From: Ustilago trichophora
Lineage: Eukaryota; Basidiomycota; Ustilaginomycetes; Ustilaginales; Ustilaginaceae
Reading direction: 5' to 3'
Assembly: GCA_900323505.1 (NCBI GenBank)
Contig: OOIN01000021.1
Coordinates: forward strand, 1 to 64,000
Length of the DNA stretch: 64,000 bases
Shown here: positions 6,858 to 17,141 of the stretch, piece by piece
Layout of the letters: each line of letters begins with the position of its first letter
Numbering within the stretch: position 1 is the first letter of the stretch
The notes under the pieces: model-generated
What the model saw: the letters and a program-made list of their open reading frames with translations, nothing else
Told to the model about the DNA's origin: nothing
The model's database searches: none
Program-made: the position numbers and the translations under genes

Positions 6858-9719
6858 TTAGTTTTCCGCCTCGCTGACCTGGTCGTCCCCCTCATCGCTG
6901 AAGATGACACTCGACTGAGCTTGCAGCTCCTCGCAGATGCGTTGCCACTTTTTCTCAACCAGCTTGTATTCGCTCTTCTCCATGATGCTCCTGCAAGTCT
7001 CGAGAGCCTTGAGCGCCTTGGTCATATCTCTGGCCGCCAGATATTGCAGGTAGCTGATCCAGACCTCGACGTCGCCTGACTTGATCTGGAGCAACTTGGT
7101 GAAGATCTTTTCGACCAGCTGAGCATCCTTCTGCGACTTTGGTGACTTGCCGTCGTCATCTTGCTCCTCTTCGGCTCGCAGCTCCGAGATGACGTCAAGC
7201 CAGGCTTGGTGCGAAGCAAAAGAAGACTGGAGCAGCCACGAGATTGAATCGTCGTGCTTGCCGAACGAGCGGCTAAGTCGAACATAGCGAAGCACGCACA
7301 GGTCGTGCACATCTTGGCGGTATCGCTGCACAGCTTCGAGATCGGCGACCCTGTTGTTGCTACGGGAGAGCAAGGAGCCCGTCTCTTGCACCGCCCATCG
7401 ATACTGTTCCGAGCTGTAGCGGAAGGCAGCCTTGGATTCCTTGCGACTCGATTCCCGTGCGCCTACAACACCATAGTCAAGCCAGTCCAAGAAGCGCGTC
7501 CACAAGCTGTTCTCAGCTGAGAGTGTTGAAGATTCGGTATCCACGCTCTCTGAACAAGCTTGCAGCCCTCGACGCCATTCTGCTGCGATCGAGTCTCGGC
7601 TGATTTCGATGCTCTTGTCCGATGTCTTGGCCAATTGGGACAAAACCAGGATGCGGAGTCTCCAGAGTTCGTCGCTTGTGGGAAAGCTGCCACTCCTAGT
7701 GGCATCCTTGAGCTGGTCCTTGAGCTTCGTGAGTTTCTTGTTGCGCTCCTTATCATTTTGGATTGCGATGGCAGCGTCAATCTTCTTGCGCAATGTAACA
7801 GCACGCATCTGAGCAGTCTCGATCGTGGGACCAGCTGCTTGAGCTTCTTTGATCAGCTGCGCTTGCACAGATTCGAGGTAATGCAAGAGATTGGGTTCGT
7901 CGATGCCTGAGCGTGATTCGTCGCTGAGCATCTCGATGAGCAGCGCCGTGGTGGTGTAGAACTCGGACTTTGCGCTCTTGCCTGCTCGCTGTGCAGCGTC
8001 GATGGGTGCTTGAACACAAAGAGCTCGCAGCTGGGTGATGGCGTCACTGACAGCAGTGGGGAGCACGCCCGAGTCTGCCAACTTTTGATAGGCGGGAGAA
8101 GCCCTTGTGCTGGCATTAGTCTGGACAGTCAATAGCGATTGCAAGAGCTGCAGGATCAGGAGAACGGAAAGCGAGGACGATGAGGTTGCGGATGCCTTTT
8201 GCAAGTTTGAGGCAGTGGTGCTTCTGAGCTGCGATGCAAGTTCGAGTAGGCCGTCGGTCTCGTTGGAAAAAGTGGTGCGAAGGAGGCTGGCTGAGGAAAG
8301 GAGTCTGTGCGAGTCCATCTCTTCTGTGTTGGCAACTTGGGCTGCTGTGCGATCGGACTTGTCGGCATAGTAGGAAGTCTCGGGTGTGAAGGATCGGAGG
8401 GAGGATGCGAGTGCGGCAGGGGCAAAGTGAGACCAGCCCCATCGTTGACGATGCGAAAGATGCTGGTAGACGCCATCCAGGAGGCGACGTCGGAGTGCCT
8501 GTCCAGTCTTTGGGGCATCCGGATTTATGGGCTCGGCAAATGGGAAAGTCTGGAGCAGCTCGATGAGAGCAATGAGGAAGACAAAGTGGAGGTGTGGAGC
8601 CATGGATTCGAGAGCGCTGCCGATGAGGAAGAGTGGGATATTGCCTCGAAGGATGGCGATCTGTGTTGGTGGGATTGTGGACATGTTTCTGGGCGTAAAG
8701 GTGTTGGGCTTGGACTTGATGGCTTGGGCGACCTCGGGCTTGGCGTCGTCGTCCTTGTCTGGCACCTGATTTAGCAAGATACGTTCCTGGTCATCGTTGT
8801 CATCATCAGGGTCGACGGGGTTGGTTGCACTGAACGCTGAGTCGATATCGACGGCAGCTTGGTGAGCTTCTACAGACTCGGTGGAAGAGCTGAGGTTGGT
8901 GTCATCGTCGGTGGCTTGAGTGTCCCATTCGAGGCCTAGTACAAGCCATCTCCTGCGAAGGCGCTCGATAAAGACAAGCTCCATACGAATGTATTCGACC
9001 CAAAGGCGAAGTAGGTCAGCTTCTCGAGATGATAAGATGAAAAGGGGAGGTCCAGAAGCGGAGCTGGTGCCGACGTCGGTGGTGGCTACTGAAGCATCGT
9101 GTCGGAGACGCTTGTTGGAGGCGGAAGCATCTGCGTTGCTGGAGCGCTTGCTGCTGCCGGAAGAGGTAGAATCGGTGGTGGTTTGCTTGTTCCATGGAAG
9201 TCGATTTAAGCGAAGAGCGCGCTGCAGAAGTGAACGGGCGGCTGTGGTGGAAGCATTGTCGTTAAGTTCGTGGTCAGCGGCAGCAAGCCAAAGAGGAACA
9301 TTGTTGGGGTGAAGGGAGAGAGCTCGAGCGTAGACGCGAGCTGTGACTAGTCGCATCTTTCTGCTTTTTGCAAATGCGATGTACTGCTGCCATGCATCGA
9401 CATCGTATTTGAACTTGAGCACGAGACGCTCGTAGATGGCGATGATGTGAGCGGTGTGGTGAGTTGCAATGTCGCGGTGGAAAGCGCGAGGCAGACCGAT
9501 GCGGTTAGCCTTTACATTGATGAGATCGGCGAGGTTGCGCTCAAACTGGGCGTATCGTAGGTAATCGTTCTTGTCGGGATCTCTTCGTAGAAGGCGGGCC
9601 TCGAAGGTGTGACGTTGTGTGGTGATGGAACGAAGCTGGTCTTTGGAGAAGACATTGTTGTCGTCGAGCAGCTGGAGCTGTGGAACGGAACGCTCGAGCT
9701 GATACTGCACCCTTTCCAT
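6858..9719 (-). CDS. UTP6: UTP6, U3 snoRNP / small-subunit processome protein
   Basis: 953 codons without an intron. Utp6 belongs to the UTP-B subcomplex that acts on the 35S pre-rRNA in the nucleolus. The N-terminus is diagnostic: MERVQYQLERSVPQL, then HAT-type helical repeats containing W-Y/F...A motifs (DVDAWQQYIAFAKS near residue 110, NNVPLWLAAADHEL near 140). More HAT-like repeats are near the C-terminus (DVEVWISYLQYLA). The protein is much longer than yeast Utp6 (about 440 residues) or the human one (about 600). The extra length comes from Ser/Asp-rich low-complexity insertions (about residues 195-225 and 280-320) and a long middle region. The end is acidic. It is divergent from the SEC4-type gene. 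Confidence 0.88.
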   Translation of the reverse strand: MERVQYQLERSVPQLQLLDDNNVFSKDQLRSITTQRHTFEARLLRRDPDKNDYLRYAQFERNLADLINVKANRIGLPRAFHRDIATHHTAHIIAIYERLVLKFKYDVDAWQQYIAFAKSRKMRLVTARVYARALSLHPNNVPLWLAAADHELNDNASTTAARSLLQRALRLNRLPWNKQTTTDSTSSGSSKRSSNADASASNKRLRHDASVATTDVGTSSASGPPLFILSSREADLLRLWVEYIRMELVFIERLRRRWLVLGLEWDTQATDDDTNLSSSTESVEAHQAAVDIDSAFSATNPVDPDDDNDDQERILLNQVPDKDDDAKPEVAQAIKSKPNTFTPRNMSTIPPTQIAILRGNIPLFLIGSALESMAPHLHFVFLIALIELLQTFPFAEPINPDAPKTGQALRRRLLDGVYQHLSHRQRWGWSHFAPAALASSLRSFTPETSYYADKSDRTAAQVANTEEMDSHRLLSSASLLRTTFSNETDGLLELASQLRSTTASNLQKASATSSSSLSVLLILQLLQSLLTVQTNASTRASPAYQKLADSGVLPTAVSDAITQLRALCVQAPIDAAQRAGKSAKSEFYTTTALLIEMLSDESRSGIDEPNLLHYLESVQAQLIKEAQAAGPTIETAQMRAVTLRKKIDAAIAIQNDKERNKKLTKLKDQLKDATRSGSFPTSDELWRLRILVLSQLAKTSDKSIEISRDSIAAEWRRGLQACSESVDTESSTLSAENSLWTRFLDWLDYGVVGARESSRKESKAAFRYSSEQYRWAVQETGSLLSRSNNRVADLEAVQRYRQDVHDLCVLRYVRLSRSFGKHDDSISWLLQSSFASHQAWLDVISELRAEEEQDDDGKSPKSQKDAQLVEKIFTKLLQIKSGDVEVWISYLQYLAARDMTKALKALETCRSIMEKSEYKLVEKKWQRICEELQAQSSVIFSDEGDDQVSEAEN

Positions 9720-10172
9720 GGCGGATAGAATAGCTTAGACCAGCAAGAGAGTCACGGGTGTGGTGTCAAGGACGAATGGTGTACAGTAGACACACCGAAC
9801 CAACGTTGAACGAGCAGTTGCAAGAGGGTCCAAGAAGAAAGGAGCTGTGAGAATTTTTTTTAATTTTTTTTTTTTTTTTTTTCTTTTTGGAAGCGTGAGT
9901 GGAGGTTGATGTGAAAGTTTCTCGCACGACACGGACAACTCGCTCTCTCGCTCTCTCGCTCTCTCAAAGTCTCAGCGCGAGTTAGAGTAGCAACCCAGCA
10001 CAGCGTGAGCGGGTGCGTCAGATGGCAAGGTGTCACTGTGTTGAATCGTAGGCAGCTCAACCTCCACTGCTCATCTCTACATTTTGTCGCTTGCATCCTC
10101 TACACGTTCGGCCACCATCCATCGTTCCCTCGTTGATTATCAACCTACCTCCTGTCCTTCTTCCAGATAACT
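9720..10172. other. UTP6/SEC4 divergent promoter region
   Basis: Contains a T-rich run at about 9855-9895, a CTCTCGCT-type repeat at 9941-9966 and pyrimidine-rich sequence towards 10172, typical of leaders in this genome. The 3' part is probably the noncoding first exon of the SEC4-type gene. No coding gene was seen. Confidence 0.6.
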
Positions 10173-10870
10173 GTGAGTATACTCTTGCTTGATCGGGTCG
10201 TCCTTCTCAGCCAAAAACAGCTCGCACTTGTCCGGATCTGGTTTCTGGTCTCTGGTCTCGGCGCTTCACGGTACAAGAAACGCCACGCCGACTATGCATC
10301 CGATCCTCCCACACATCCCTTTTCGCTTTGAGCCCCAAGTAAGAGCTCTCGATCATTGGACAGCCACGCCTCGCCGTTGCTCCTTGTCTCGGCAGCTCAA
10401 GTGCGACGCCTCGTCATACTTGAAGCGCCACACGCACCATCTCCCTGACATGAAAAACCATGGCTGACCCGTGCTTTCCTCGTTTCATCCTCTTTCGCAC
10501 TCTTCACTCTTGGCCGCACTGCTGCTCCTTCCGGCGTCACTCTGGCCTACATTTATAACTCATCCTACTTTGTCTCGGCCGCCATGTCATCCAACGCTCT
10601 ATCCACCCATACCGATTCCAATCTACCTAATGCTCACCAACTTGGTCGCACTTGTAGCAATCCGCAGCCGTCGCTCACCAAACCAGAGCTTCCTCAGCGC
10701 AGCCAACAACGTCTACGAACATCGTCGCTCGTCGAACCATCCCAGCTCCCGTCTAGCACAACTCCAAACGCAGCAGCATCCTCGCCCGTTGCAGCTACGC
10801 CTACTTCTGCCACTTGGACCGCATCTCCTTTGCTCACATCTGGTGCCAGATTCGCTTTCACCAACCGCAG
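10173..10870 (+). other. Probable 5'-leader intron of the SEC4-type gene
   Basis: A near-consensus donor, CT|GTGAGTAT, lies at 10173 and a pyrimidine-rich acceptor, CACCAACCGCAG, ends at 10870. The next bases are AATG, the start of the Rab domain. A branch-like TGCTCAC lies near 10840. This would remove a long frame (10584-10871) whose translation looks like noise. The length, 698 bp, is large for a smut intron. Confidence 0.65.
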
Positions 10871-10871
10871 A

Positions 10872-11498
10872 ATGCCCAACCCTCACTACGACTTTCTCAT
10901 CAAGCTTTTGCTTATCGGTGACTCTGGGGTCGGCAAGTCATGCTTGTTGCTTCGATTTTGTGATGACGCCTGGACGCCCTCTTTCATCACCACCATCGGC
11001 ATCGACTTCAAGATTCGCACGATTGAGCTCGACGGCAAGCGCATCAAGCTGCAGATCTGGGACACCGCAGGTCAGGAGCGCTTCCGTACCATCACCACCG
11101 CTTACTACCGTGGCGCCATGGGTATCTTGCTCGTATTCGACGTGACCGACCAAAAGTCGTTTGAAAACGTACGAACGTGGCACGCCAACATTGAGCAGCA
11201 CGCAAGCGAAGGTGTCTCCAAGATCCTCATCGGAAACAAGTCGGATTGGGAAGAGAAGCGAGCAGTGACGAACGAGCAGGCTCAAGAGCTGGCTCAAGAG
11301 CTGGGCATTCCTTACATTGAGACATCAGCCAAGTCAAACTCGAACGTCGAGGAGGCCTTCTTCAATCTGGCACGCGAGGTCAAGACGAGGCTCATCGACA
11401 CGGCTGCCGTGACACAAGCCTCGCCCGCGGCCGCCTCGGGCAACGTCAATGTCAACTCGGCGCCCAAGACTGGCGCTGGCGGTGGTTGCTGCAGCTAG
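10872..11498 (+). CDS. SEC4: SEC4/Rab8-type small GTPase
   Basis: 208 residues from the ATG at 10872, the normal Rab length. Sec4/Rab8 GTPases drive docking of post-Golgi vesicles to the exocyst at sites of polarised growth, the hyphal tip or bud. All G-motifs are visible: GDSGVGKS (residues 16-23), TIGIDFK in switch I, WDTAGQE (63-69), NKSD (122-125) and TSAK (151-154). The C-terminus ends CCS, a geranylgeranylation site. The frame is open upstream to 10584 (304 codons), but that extension has no Rab character and is probably leader intron. Other Rab subfamilies (Ypt1, Rab13) are possible; [18 protein letters not shown] fits Sec4/Rab8 best. Confidence 0.9.
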   Translation: MPNPHYDFLIKLLLIGDSGVGKSCLLLRFCDDAWTPSFITTIGIDFKIRTIELDGKRIKLQIWDTAGQERFRTITTAYYRGAMGILLVFDVTDQKSFENVRTWHANIEQHASEGVSKILIGNKSDWEEKRAVTNEQAQELAQELGIPYIETSAKSNSNVEEAFFNLAREVKTRLIDTAAVTQASPAAASGNVNVNSAPKTGAGGGCCS

Positions 11499-12780
11499 AC
11501 ATTGCGTCGACTCGCAGCTATTTCGCTCAGCGTTTGGGCTACTTGTCTATCCTAGATGGTCGTCTACGACCACCGCTGGTCTTTGCAGTCGAGCCGCGTG
11601 CTGCGTGCTGCGACGCTGCCTCGGAAACCTTGACGTTAGCACCCATGTGGCAGTTTGCGTTCTTGTATATGTACATGTAATGATTTGTTTGGCTTGTCGA
11701 CATGTGCAGCATCGTGCGGATCGTGCGATGCGCTTCGAGTTGTGTGGAACCAAGGTGACTGCAACAGAAGGGCTATGCAGAAGCGGGTTGACTAGATGGT
11801 AATTTGATTATTGGCATCTTGATTCCACATGTTGGTGAGACGGAGGAGGGGAAAAAGTGCGGTATGGTATGGTATGGTATGGTATGATAGCATCGAGATC
11901 GGATGTGGCACAACCGAACACTGAGAAGAAAACATGGGACAAAGGCGATGCGAACGCGCCATCATGTATCGCTCACGTTGCTCCAAGTGAGCATCTGTGT
12001 ATCTCGGACAGGACGAGAAGCTAAGGCCGAGACTGTATGAAAGGGCCGACGAGCTGTATGACTGTATGACGATCATAGAAGCGGAAAGAGAGCCGACAGG
12101 ATTGACGCATCTGATGGAAAACAAGAAGAGGTCAAGAGTCATGCCATGCCATGCCATGCCATGCCATGCCGAAAGCGGATGAGGGCGAGAGCGAGAGCGA
12201 TTCTAGTGATCTGCGATTTGACGCCCAGCTAGAGAAAGAAAGCTGTGCCTGTCTCGCTTGGAGAGAGCTGCGAAAAGAAACACACACTCACACACGAGAC
12301 CTTCTCAACGCTCTTGTTTAAAAATTGTCTGGCCGACGTAGCATCGACGCGAGCCAAGCCGACTCGCTGGGCGTAAAAAAACAAAAACAAAACAAAAAAG
12401 GAAGATCAAGCCTCGGATGATGTTGTACACGACGACTTTGCTAGTTTGGATGCGTGGTGATCAAGACACCGACGCCATGATGTACGCCTCGGGTCAGTTG
12501 GACGCCATCAGGTCAAATATTGCCAACCACCAACTCGAAATTCACCGGCATGTTGGCAGGTCAGCTTTTGAATACAGTAGACAGACTACAGTAGTGTGTG
12601 GTTCTGTTTGTTGGACCCTGGATTAGGGCTACAGTGCTGTCCAGTAAGTTACACTCAACATATGCAGTTTGCGGGCGGGCGGGCGTACCTGTGGTGTGTC
12701 GTGGGAAAGCGTGGCACACGGCTCGCAACTGCAGCACAGCGGCAACCACTCTTTTGAAGCTCGGTCCCACCTCTTTGTGT

Positions 12781-12829
12781 CCTCTGTCCTCTGTCCTCTG
12801 TCCTCTGTCCTCTGTCCTCTGTCCTCTGT
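12781..12829. repeat. Heptanucleotide array (CCTCTGT)x7
   Basis: Seven perfect copies of a 7-bp unit in the intergenic region between the SEC4-type and RhoGAP genes. Confidence 0.95.
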
Positions 12830-12973
12830 CCTTTTGAAATCTATGTACTGTACTGTATACTTCTGCTGTATGCAGATGCAGCGGAAAACGATGGGATCAT
12901 CCCCGGTGATCCATTGAGATAATAAATAAATAAAATAAAAGCGTGCAACCCTAAATGGGCAAAAGAAGCAGCA

Positions 12974-13014
12974 TACTGTACTGTACAGTACTGTACTGTA
13001 CTGTACTGTACTGT
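12974..13014. repeat. Pentanucleotide TACTG/TACAG palindromic array
   Basis: Tandem TACTG units switch once to the complementary TACAG and back, making the self-complementary core TACTGTACAGTA. It is the longest of several members found in noncoding parts of the window. Confidence 0.9.
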
Positions 13015-13571
13015 CTCTGGCTGCATTTGGCTGGATCGCTGTGCTTCACACACACACACACACACACACACCTATGTCCTTATCCCTAACAACCCTCTCT
13101 CTTCTCACCTGCTCGCTCTGACCCCTTCTCGGCCTTCGATACTTGGCAACTTGTCTTTCATCCTTGTTGCTTCTCTTTCACCGCTGGTCTCGGTCTTTCC
13201 TTATTCTTGGTCCTCTTGCATTCCATCACCAGCTCATCGTTATACCTCAACACTTGGCGCACCACACCATCTGCACATCATCACTCTCCTCACAATCCTC
13301 CCAGTCATCGCATCTACCAGCTCCATCCTCTAGTCCACACGCTTCACACCATTCACTCCACCTTGACCGCCTCGCACCACAACCCACGCCATTTTTAACG
13401 CAGCAGTTACCTGCAGTCCCCCCGAAAAAACAGCATCGCCTCGACTCTGATCGTATACCAGCGCTCGCATCTTGAACGCCAAAACTCGTTGCTCACCCCA
13501 ACTCATTTCGCCATCCCGTTTCCTGCGCTCGCTTCCATCCATCCAAGCAGCTACAACCGCGCGACCACAAA

Positions 13572-16500
13572 ATGCCTGCGCTTCTCCAAGACCAAATGGC
13601 CCTTCGCGACCCAGACCCTCTCCACACTCCCTCTGCCCACACCGGCGATGCACATGTCCACAATGTCGAAGATGAGCTTCCAGAAGCCTACTGCGGTGGT
13701 TGTGGCCGTCTCATCGACGAAGAGAGCGTCGAAGAAGGCGTCATTCAGTTCGCAACCAAACTTTGGCATATCGAGTGCTTTCGTTGCGCAAAGTGCAAAA
13801 ACAGAGTCAGCACAGAACGAGACGACATTCTCCTTCTCTCCGATGGCCACCCCATCTGCGGCGAGTGCAACTACTCTTGCAACATTTGCAACCTTCCCAT
13901 CATGGAAGAAGCCATCATGACCGGTGACGAATCCTATCACGCTTCCTGCTTCACCTGTCGCTCCTGCCATTCCAAGATCGAAGAACTCGTCTTTGCAAAA
14001 ACCAGCCAAGGCATCTACTGCATGAAGTGTCACAACGAGCGCGTCGCACGCAGTCGCAAGCATGCAGAGCAAAAACGTGCAAAGGCCCGTCGTGACAAGC
14101 AGCTCCAACAAGCGCAATCCAACGAGCCATCCTATCGCACCAACATGACATCCAACCCTTCCGTAGCCACTCCTTCACCATCAATCGATCAGCCACCCTC
14201 GCTTCCCTCCAAAGAGACCCCGCCGCCTTCCGCATCCCTCCTCGCTTCTCCAGCGCCCAACGGTCCAAGTCTCTCGCCTTGGAGCAATCAAGGAGGCTCT
14301 GCGGCCGCCGCCGCCGCTGCTGCTGCTGCTCGTCCCGGAAGTGCAGGCGGCAAAAGACCTATGCACGCTCCACCGCCGCCATCACGCGAGACTCGCAGTC
14401 CTGCTATTGGCGCCACAGCCAAGCTCGAAGAAAGATTCGCCTACGTCGCCAACAATTCGCAGACCTCCCTCTCTTCCATAGCTGCCGAACAGTCGCTGCC
14501 CATAGAGTACGAGGGGACTGCACCCCTTTCTCCTCGGAAAAAGAACACTGGCAGTGGTCTAACCTCCCCTCTCGGCTCGCCTGCGGGCGCAAAGACGCGA
14601 CTCCCCACCACCGACGATGCCATCTCTCCGAGTCCCACCTCTTCTCCGCTCAAAAAAAATACCCCACTAGACGGTTCACCTCGTGGAGACTCTGGTCGCG
14701 CTCTCCGCCCCTCCGACAGCCGTCAAGGTCTCGGCGTCAGTCTTCGCACTTCTAGCGTCAAGTCCAATGCAAGTTCCGGAGCAGGTTCCAGAAATCCTCT
14801 CAGTGCGTCCGCCTCTTCCTCGCGCCTTTCCAAGGTCTACTCATTTTACGATCCAGACTTTTTGAGCCTCGTCGAGTCCTTTGGCGACTTTGACTCGAAT
14901 GAGGAGCTGCGTTCACAGCCACCCCCGGTACCTGCTCTGCCCACTTCGGTTCCTGCCGCCTCGACTGCCTCCTCTGCGTCAGAGCCGGCACCGTCGTCAC
15001 TGGTGGACCCTCCCGCCACCGAAAAGTCGGGTTCAGGAAAAAGTCCTGTCATGCGAAATGCGGTTCTCAACGGAGACGCCGCCCCAGGCAAAGGGCGGCA
15101 AACCGGCTCCAACGTCGGAGACAGTGTCGACAGCGAAGAGGAGCTTCTGGCTGACGATCGCAAGAACGTCACTGCATCCGGGGGCTCGCTCAAGGAGGTT
15201 TCCTCAAAAGTGCGCGCCTCGATGCAGCAGGCCCGCGATGGCCTCGTCAGCATGGACATTTCCTTTGTCGAGACTATTTTGCAAGACCTTGAGCAGACAC
15301 GCCAACGCATGGAGTCGCTCCAAACCCGCTACGACCGCATCCGACGTGCCAGTCAGCAGGCAGCGCACGGCTTCTCGATGGCCAAGGAGGAATTTGAGCA
15401 TGAGGTCAATGCTAGGCATGAAGCGGAGCTCGAGATGGCGCGTCTGCGCAGGCAACTTGCGGAGCAGGCACTCAAACTCGCCACGGCCAACAGCGAGCGA
15501 CGCCAGCAAGAGCAGCTTGAGCGCCGCTCGCAAGACGTCAAGGCCTCGCTCAAGGGCATGGAACGCGATCTGGCCAAGCTCACCGTGGAGCGAGATTTGA
15601 CCGTGGCCGAAGTGGCCGAGCTGGTTGCGCTGCAGGACGGCGCAGCTGGCTCGTCACCTTCCGCACTCTCGTCCTCCCATGGCGCCCGCTCATCCACGGG
15701 CACCGTTGACGCAGCCATCACGCACAACCTCACCTCTCGTCTCGAGGCAGTCAAGAGCCGCTACCGCAAAGAGATTGATGAACTCACCATCGAGCGCGAT
15801 TCGCTGCTCATCGAAATCGAAGAACTCAAACAATCCAAAGAGCTCTTCCTCGAAGAAGCACAGAGCCTCAACGCAAAGAACGAGGAGCTCAACACCTTGC
15901 TTGGCCAACTCAACCGTAAGATTGAGCTGGCAGCACAGTCGAGGGATCATCTTCCACCACTCCCTGCGCTGCCAAAGGACCTTTCATCGACCACAACCAA
16001 GAGCTCTGGCGGTTTCAACTTTGGCTCGCGCCACAAGCACATTCACAAGCACACGCCGCACAACGCATCCATCTCTTCACACGATGCGCCACCGAGCAGC
16101 GCAGGTTACGACACCGTCTCGGTCGACACAGCCGTTCAGCAGGTGATCAAACCTGGCAGACTCGAGCCAGCTCCCGTCGTCAAAAAGTTCAAATGGATGA
16201 AACCCAAGCTGTCCGAGACGACCAAAGCCAACGTGTACCCACCATCAAATGGCGCCGTGCCACCTGTACCACCCAAGGGCACAGGTTTGGGCGCTGGAGC
16301 ACCGGCAACGTCCATGACCCGCGCCACCTCGCACGACGTTGTGGTGCGCGAACATCTCTTCCAGCCGTTCAACGTTCTCCGACCAACCCGCTGCTTTGCA
16401 TGTCAAAAGAACATGTGGGGACAGTCCGAGATGCGCTGTGCACTCTGCACCCAGGTCTGTCACTCTCGCTGTCTCCAAAATCTCCCCGTGTCGTGCAACC

Positions 16501-17141
16501 AGCCGTATACACGACCCGACGAGGGTCAGGCAGAAAATACGGGCCCATCCATGTTCGGCCGCTCTCTCACCGAGCAGGCCGCCCACGAAGGACGCGATGT
16601 ACCCCTCATCGTCGAGAAATGCATCCAGGCAGTCGAGGCGTTTGGCATGGACTACGAGGGCATCTACCGCAAATCCGGCGGCACTTCGCAGCTCAAAGTC
16701 ATCACGCAACTCTTTGAACGCGGCAACTCGTTCGACCTCGAAGACACGGATCGTTTCAACGACGTCTCTGCCATCACCAGTGTCCTCAAGAACTATTTCC
16801 GCGAGCTTCCTACGCCCTTGCTCACATTCGAGCTTTACGACGATCTCATCCGGGTCGTCGAATCCAAATCAGAGGACATGGCGACCAAGCAAGAGCTTGT
16901 GAAGGAGCTTGTCGACCGCCTGCCGAGACAGCACTTTTGCACCTTGCAGCATCTCGTTCTCCACCTGCACCGCGTTCAGGAACGCAGTGCCGATAACAGG
17001 ATGAACGCTCGCAATCTCGGTGTTGTCTTTGGTCCAACCTTGATGCGTTCGGCGGACCCGACACAGGAGTTTGCCCATATGGGCGGCAAGGCTATGACGA
17101 TCGAGTTCTTTATTGATCATGCTCCGGATCTCTTCATCTAG
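13572..17141 (+). CDS. Rho-type GTPase-activating protein with two LIM domains and a C1 domain
   Basis: 1189 codons, no intron seen. It should accelerate GTP hydrolysis on a Rho-family GTPase (Cdc42, Rac or Rho) and so act on polarity and the actin cytoskeleton. Domains in order: LIM1 (about 41-99, CGGC...HIECFRC), LIM2 (about 103-153, CNIC...HASCFTC), a long Ser/Pro-rich disordered stretch with poly-Ala, coiled coil (about 545-790, Glu/Arg-rich), a C1 zinc finger (about 925-975, HLFQPFNVLRPTRCFAC) and RhoGAP (about 995-1189). The catalytic arginine finger is visible in GIYRKSG (Arg near 1033). The LIM-RhoGAP layout is like yeast Rga1/Rga2; the added C1 domain is seen in filamentous-fungal relatives. 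The target GTPase cannot be read from sequence. It is convergent with RPB1. Confidence 0.92.
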   Translation: MPALLQDQMALRDPDPLHTPSAHTGDAHVHNVEDELPEAYCGGCGRLIDEESVEEGVIQFATKLWHIECFRCAKCKNRVSTERDDILLLSDGHPICGECNYSCNICNLPIMEEAIMTGDESYHASCFTCRSCHSKIEELVFAKTSQGIYCMKCHNERVARSRKHAEQKRAKARRDKQLQQAQSNEPSYRTNMTSNPSVATPSPSIDQPPSLPSKETPPPSASLLASPAPNGPSLSPWSNQGGSAAAAAAAAAARPGSAGGKRPMHAPPPPSRETRSPAIGATAKLEERFAYVANNSQTSLSSIAAEQSLPIEYEGTAPLSPRKKNTGSGLTSPLGSPAGAKTRLPTTDDAISPSPTSSPLKKNTPLDGSPRGDSGRALRPSDSRQGLGVSLRTSSVKSNASSGAGSRNPLSASASSSRLSKVYSFYDPDFLSLVESFGDFDSNEELRSQPPPVPALPTSVPAASTASSASEPAPSSLVDPPATEKSGSGKSPVMRNAVLNGDAAPGKGRQTGSNVGDSVDSEEELLADDRKNVTASGGSLKEVSSKVRASMQQARDGLVSMDISFVETILQDLEQTRQRMESLQTRYDRIRRASQQAAHGFSMAKEEFEHEVNARHEAELEMARLRRQLAEQALKLATANSERRQQEQLERRSQDVKASLKGMERDLAKLTVERDLTVAEVAELVALQDGAAGSSPSALSSSHGARSSTGTVDAAITHNLTSRLEAVKSRYRKEIDELTIERDSLLIEIEELKQSKELFLEEAQSLNAKNEELNTLLGQLNRKIELAAQSRDHLPPLPALPKDLSSTTTKSSGGFNFGSRHKHIHKHTPHNASISSHDAPPSSAGYDTVSVDTAVQQVIKPGRLEPAPVVKKFKWMKPKLSETTKANVYPPSNGAVPPVPPKGTGLGAGAPATSMTRATSHDVVVREHLFQPFNVLRPTRCFACQKNMWGQSEMRCALCTQVCHSRCLQNLPVSCNQPYTRPDEGQAENTGPSMFGRSLTEQAAHEGRDVPLIVEKCIQAVEAFGMDYEGIYRKSGGTSQLKVITQLFERGNSFDLEDTDRFNDVSAITSVLKNYFRELPTPLLTFELYDDLIRVVESKSEDMATKQELVKELVDRLPRQHFCTLQHLVLHLHRVQERSADNRMNARNLGVVFGPTLMRSADPTQEFAHMGGKAMTIEFFIDHAPDLFI

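Larger units (their letters stand above)
11499..13571. other. 2-kb intergenic region dense in microsatellites
   Basis: No gene was recognised. It contains five GGTAT copies (11861-11885), six ATGCC copies (12141-12170), seven CCTCTGT copies (12781-12829), TACTG/TACAG arrays (12844-12858 and 12974-13014) and (CA)n at 13047-13071. From about 13080 to 13571 the sequence is C/T-rich and is probably promoter and leader of the RhoGAP gene. Short frames here are mostly repeat-encoded. Confidence 0.7.

Noticed and set aside
10584..10871. N-terminal 96-residue extension of the Rab protein
   Set aside because: Composition is unlike a protein domain, Rab proteins start near YDFLIKLLL, and good splice signals place the region in a leader intron.
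12974..13014. CRISPR-like or satellite array
   Set aside because: A eukaryotic 5-bp microsatellite with no spacers; CRISPR does not apply.
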